Below, piece by piece: positions 14,090-14,797 of a stretch of DNA of 14,797 bases (position 1 is the first letter of the stretch; the number at the start of each line of letters is the position of its first letter). The notes under the pieces are model-generated. The model saw only the letters and a program-made list of their open reading frames with translations. It had not been told where the DNA came from and did not search any database. This DNA comes from an uncultured Prevotella sp. GTDB taxonomy: Bacteria > Bacteroidota > Bacteroidia > Bacteroidales > Bacteroidaceae. The DNA lies in the NCBI GenBank assembly GCA_937907705.1, contig CALCVP010000076.1, forward strand, positions 1 to 14,797. Reading direction: 5' to 3'. The position numbers and the translations under genes were made by a program.

Positions 14090-14120
14090 TTGCGAGTAGG
14101 AAATATTACCATTACCTTTG
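14090..14120 (+). promoter_or_regulatory. Promoter of the integrase gene
   Basis: TTG (14090-14092) and TACCTTTG (14113-14120) are exactly 20 bases apart, matching the other promoters of the window. The leader to ATG 14145 would be about 20 bases. Confidence 0.7.
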
Positions 14121-14144
14121 CAGACAAATAAAAATAGAGGTATT

Positions 14145-14797
14145 ATGGCGATATTGATTTGAAATTATCCTCAAAAGAGGACAAAATAACTCATCGCAGT
14201 GAGATATTGATAAGATTTTATCAAGGTCAGAAGATTGACTTTAGGGTCATGGATTATTCATACAACCTCGTCATTTCAGATATTTTGTAAATAGGGCTGC
14301 GAGCAAGAAGCAGGGAGTAGATATTCCAGACAAGATTACTTCAGTCAGCAAAGACGAAGCAAAGGCAAAAGGTTATGTCGTTACAACAAGAGGTGAGGTC
14401 GTTATTACCGATAGGCTTATTACCCCAGATGTACTATATAACAAAGAACAAGCCCGATTGTTAGCGGATTTACAGATAATTATAATGGATGCCTTTGTCA
14501 AGGTAGACAAAGAAAATATTCCAGAGGATTGGCTTGATAAAATCGTGCGCAAATTTCATCAGCATGGTAATGTCGTTAATCCGAAGAAGAAGCGTGGAGT
14601 CAAGAAAATATCCATTTATGATTTAGCAGAGGAATACTTGGACAAAAAGCGTTTCTCCTACGACCATACAAAAGCCTTCCGAGTTCTTGTGCGTGATCTG
14701 GCTCGATATGAAGCGTTTAAGAATAAGGTTCTCAGAGAAAAGTTTGCATGGAACATCGACAAGATAACCCGAAAGGATATTGAAGACTTTGAGAATT
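14145..14797 (+). pseudogene. Tyrosine-type site-specific integrase, N-terminal part, twice frameshifted, runs off the window
   Basis: The sequence reads as the N-terminal half of a Bacteroidales integrase, but in three frames. ATG GCG at 14145 is followed at once by a stop in its own frame. The next frame gives DIDLKLSSKEDKITHRSEIL and on to QGQKIDFRV (about 14150-14248), then meets a stop at 14288. From about 14251 the third frame gives GLFIQPRHFRYFVNRAASKK and stays open to the window end, through KISIYDLAEEYLDKKRFSYD and NIDKITRKDIEDFEN. Each switch is explained by one lost base (near 14152 and near 14249). The segment from about 14610 resembles the SAM-like core-binding domain that precedes the catalytic domain; the catalytic R-H-R-Y residues lie outside the window. 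It is identified by overall pattern, not by catalytic residues. It has an intact promoter, so inactivation would be recent, or the shifts are sequencing errors. Confidence 0.72.

Larger units (their letters stand above)
13622..14144. other. Non-coding, AT-rich stretch with an inverted-repeat cluster
   Basis: No convincing gene lies in these 523 bases; the short minus-strand frame at 13767-13964 lies across the repeats and has no family features. The left third is AT-rich. The middle (13755-13944) is packed with inverted repeats listed separately. The right third is AT-rich again and holds a short repeat (ATTATTC / GAATAAT at about 14034-14058) and the integrase promoter. Confidence 0.7.

Overview
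The window looks chromosomal and comes from a member of the Bacteroidetes, most likely Prevotella or a close relative. Four things point there. Promoters repeatedly show the Bacteroidetes sigma factor pattern TTG-N19/20-TAnnTTTG, and Shine-Dalgarno sequences are mostly absent. One secreted protein pairs a Sec signal peptide with a type IX secretion (T9SS) C-terminal sorting domain. The partial tRNA-Lys has no encoded CCA. The integrase resembles those of Bacteroidales mobile elements. The assignment is inference; no marker gene here fixes the species.

Layout, left to right. (1) Bases 1-76 hold the 3' part of tRNA-Lys(CTT) and its terminator. (2) A minus-strand gene at 242-1581 encodes a T9SS cargo protein broken by a probable one-base frameshift near 1171. 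(3) Minus-strand genes at 1859-4282 form a pair of PLP enzymes of sulfur amino acid metabolism, a Cys/Met-metabolism enzyme followed by a PatB/MalY-type C-S lyase, ending in a clear terminator. (4) A compact minus-strand operon, etfB-etfA-acyl-CoA dehydrogenase, spans 4491-8102 with intergenic gaps of 2 and 7 bases and a strong promoter. (5) Further minus-strand genes follow: a META-domain (HslJ-like) lipoprotein, a MATE-family exporter and an Lrp/AsnC regulator. (6) Divergent from the regulator, on the plus strand, lie metY (O-acetylhomoserine sulfhydrylase) and cysK (cysteine synthase), with a foldable RNA leader before metY and a long-range hairpin before cysK. (7) Bases 13622-14144 are non-coding and AT-rich, with a dense group of inverted repeats. 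They lead into a tyrosine-recombinase-type integrase that is frameshifted twice and runs off the right edge, probably the edge of a mobile element.

How the genes fit together: metY and cysK incorporate sulfide into homocysteine and cysteine, while the patB-type lyase and its PLP neighbour probably interconvert or break down cystathionine, cysteine or related thiols. The Lrp/AsnC regulator shares a tight divergent promoter region with metY (the two -33 elements are about 5 bases apart), so it is the natural candidate regulator of that locus and perhaps of the MATE exporter downstream of it. The ETF/acyl-CoA dehydrogenase operon is a self-contained electron-transfer module for reducing enoyl-CoA or oxidising acyl-CoA. 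I found no clear defence system, CRISPR array or biosynthetic cluster. The least explained parts are the metY leader, the metY-cysK hairpin and the inverted-repeat cluster beside the integrase.
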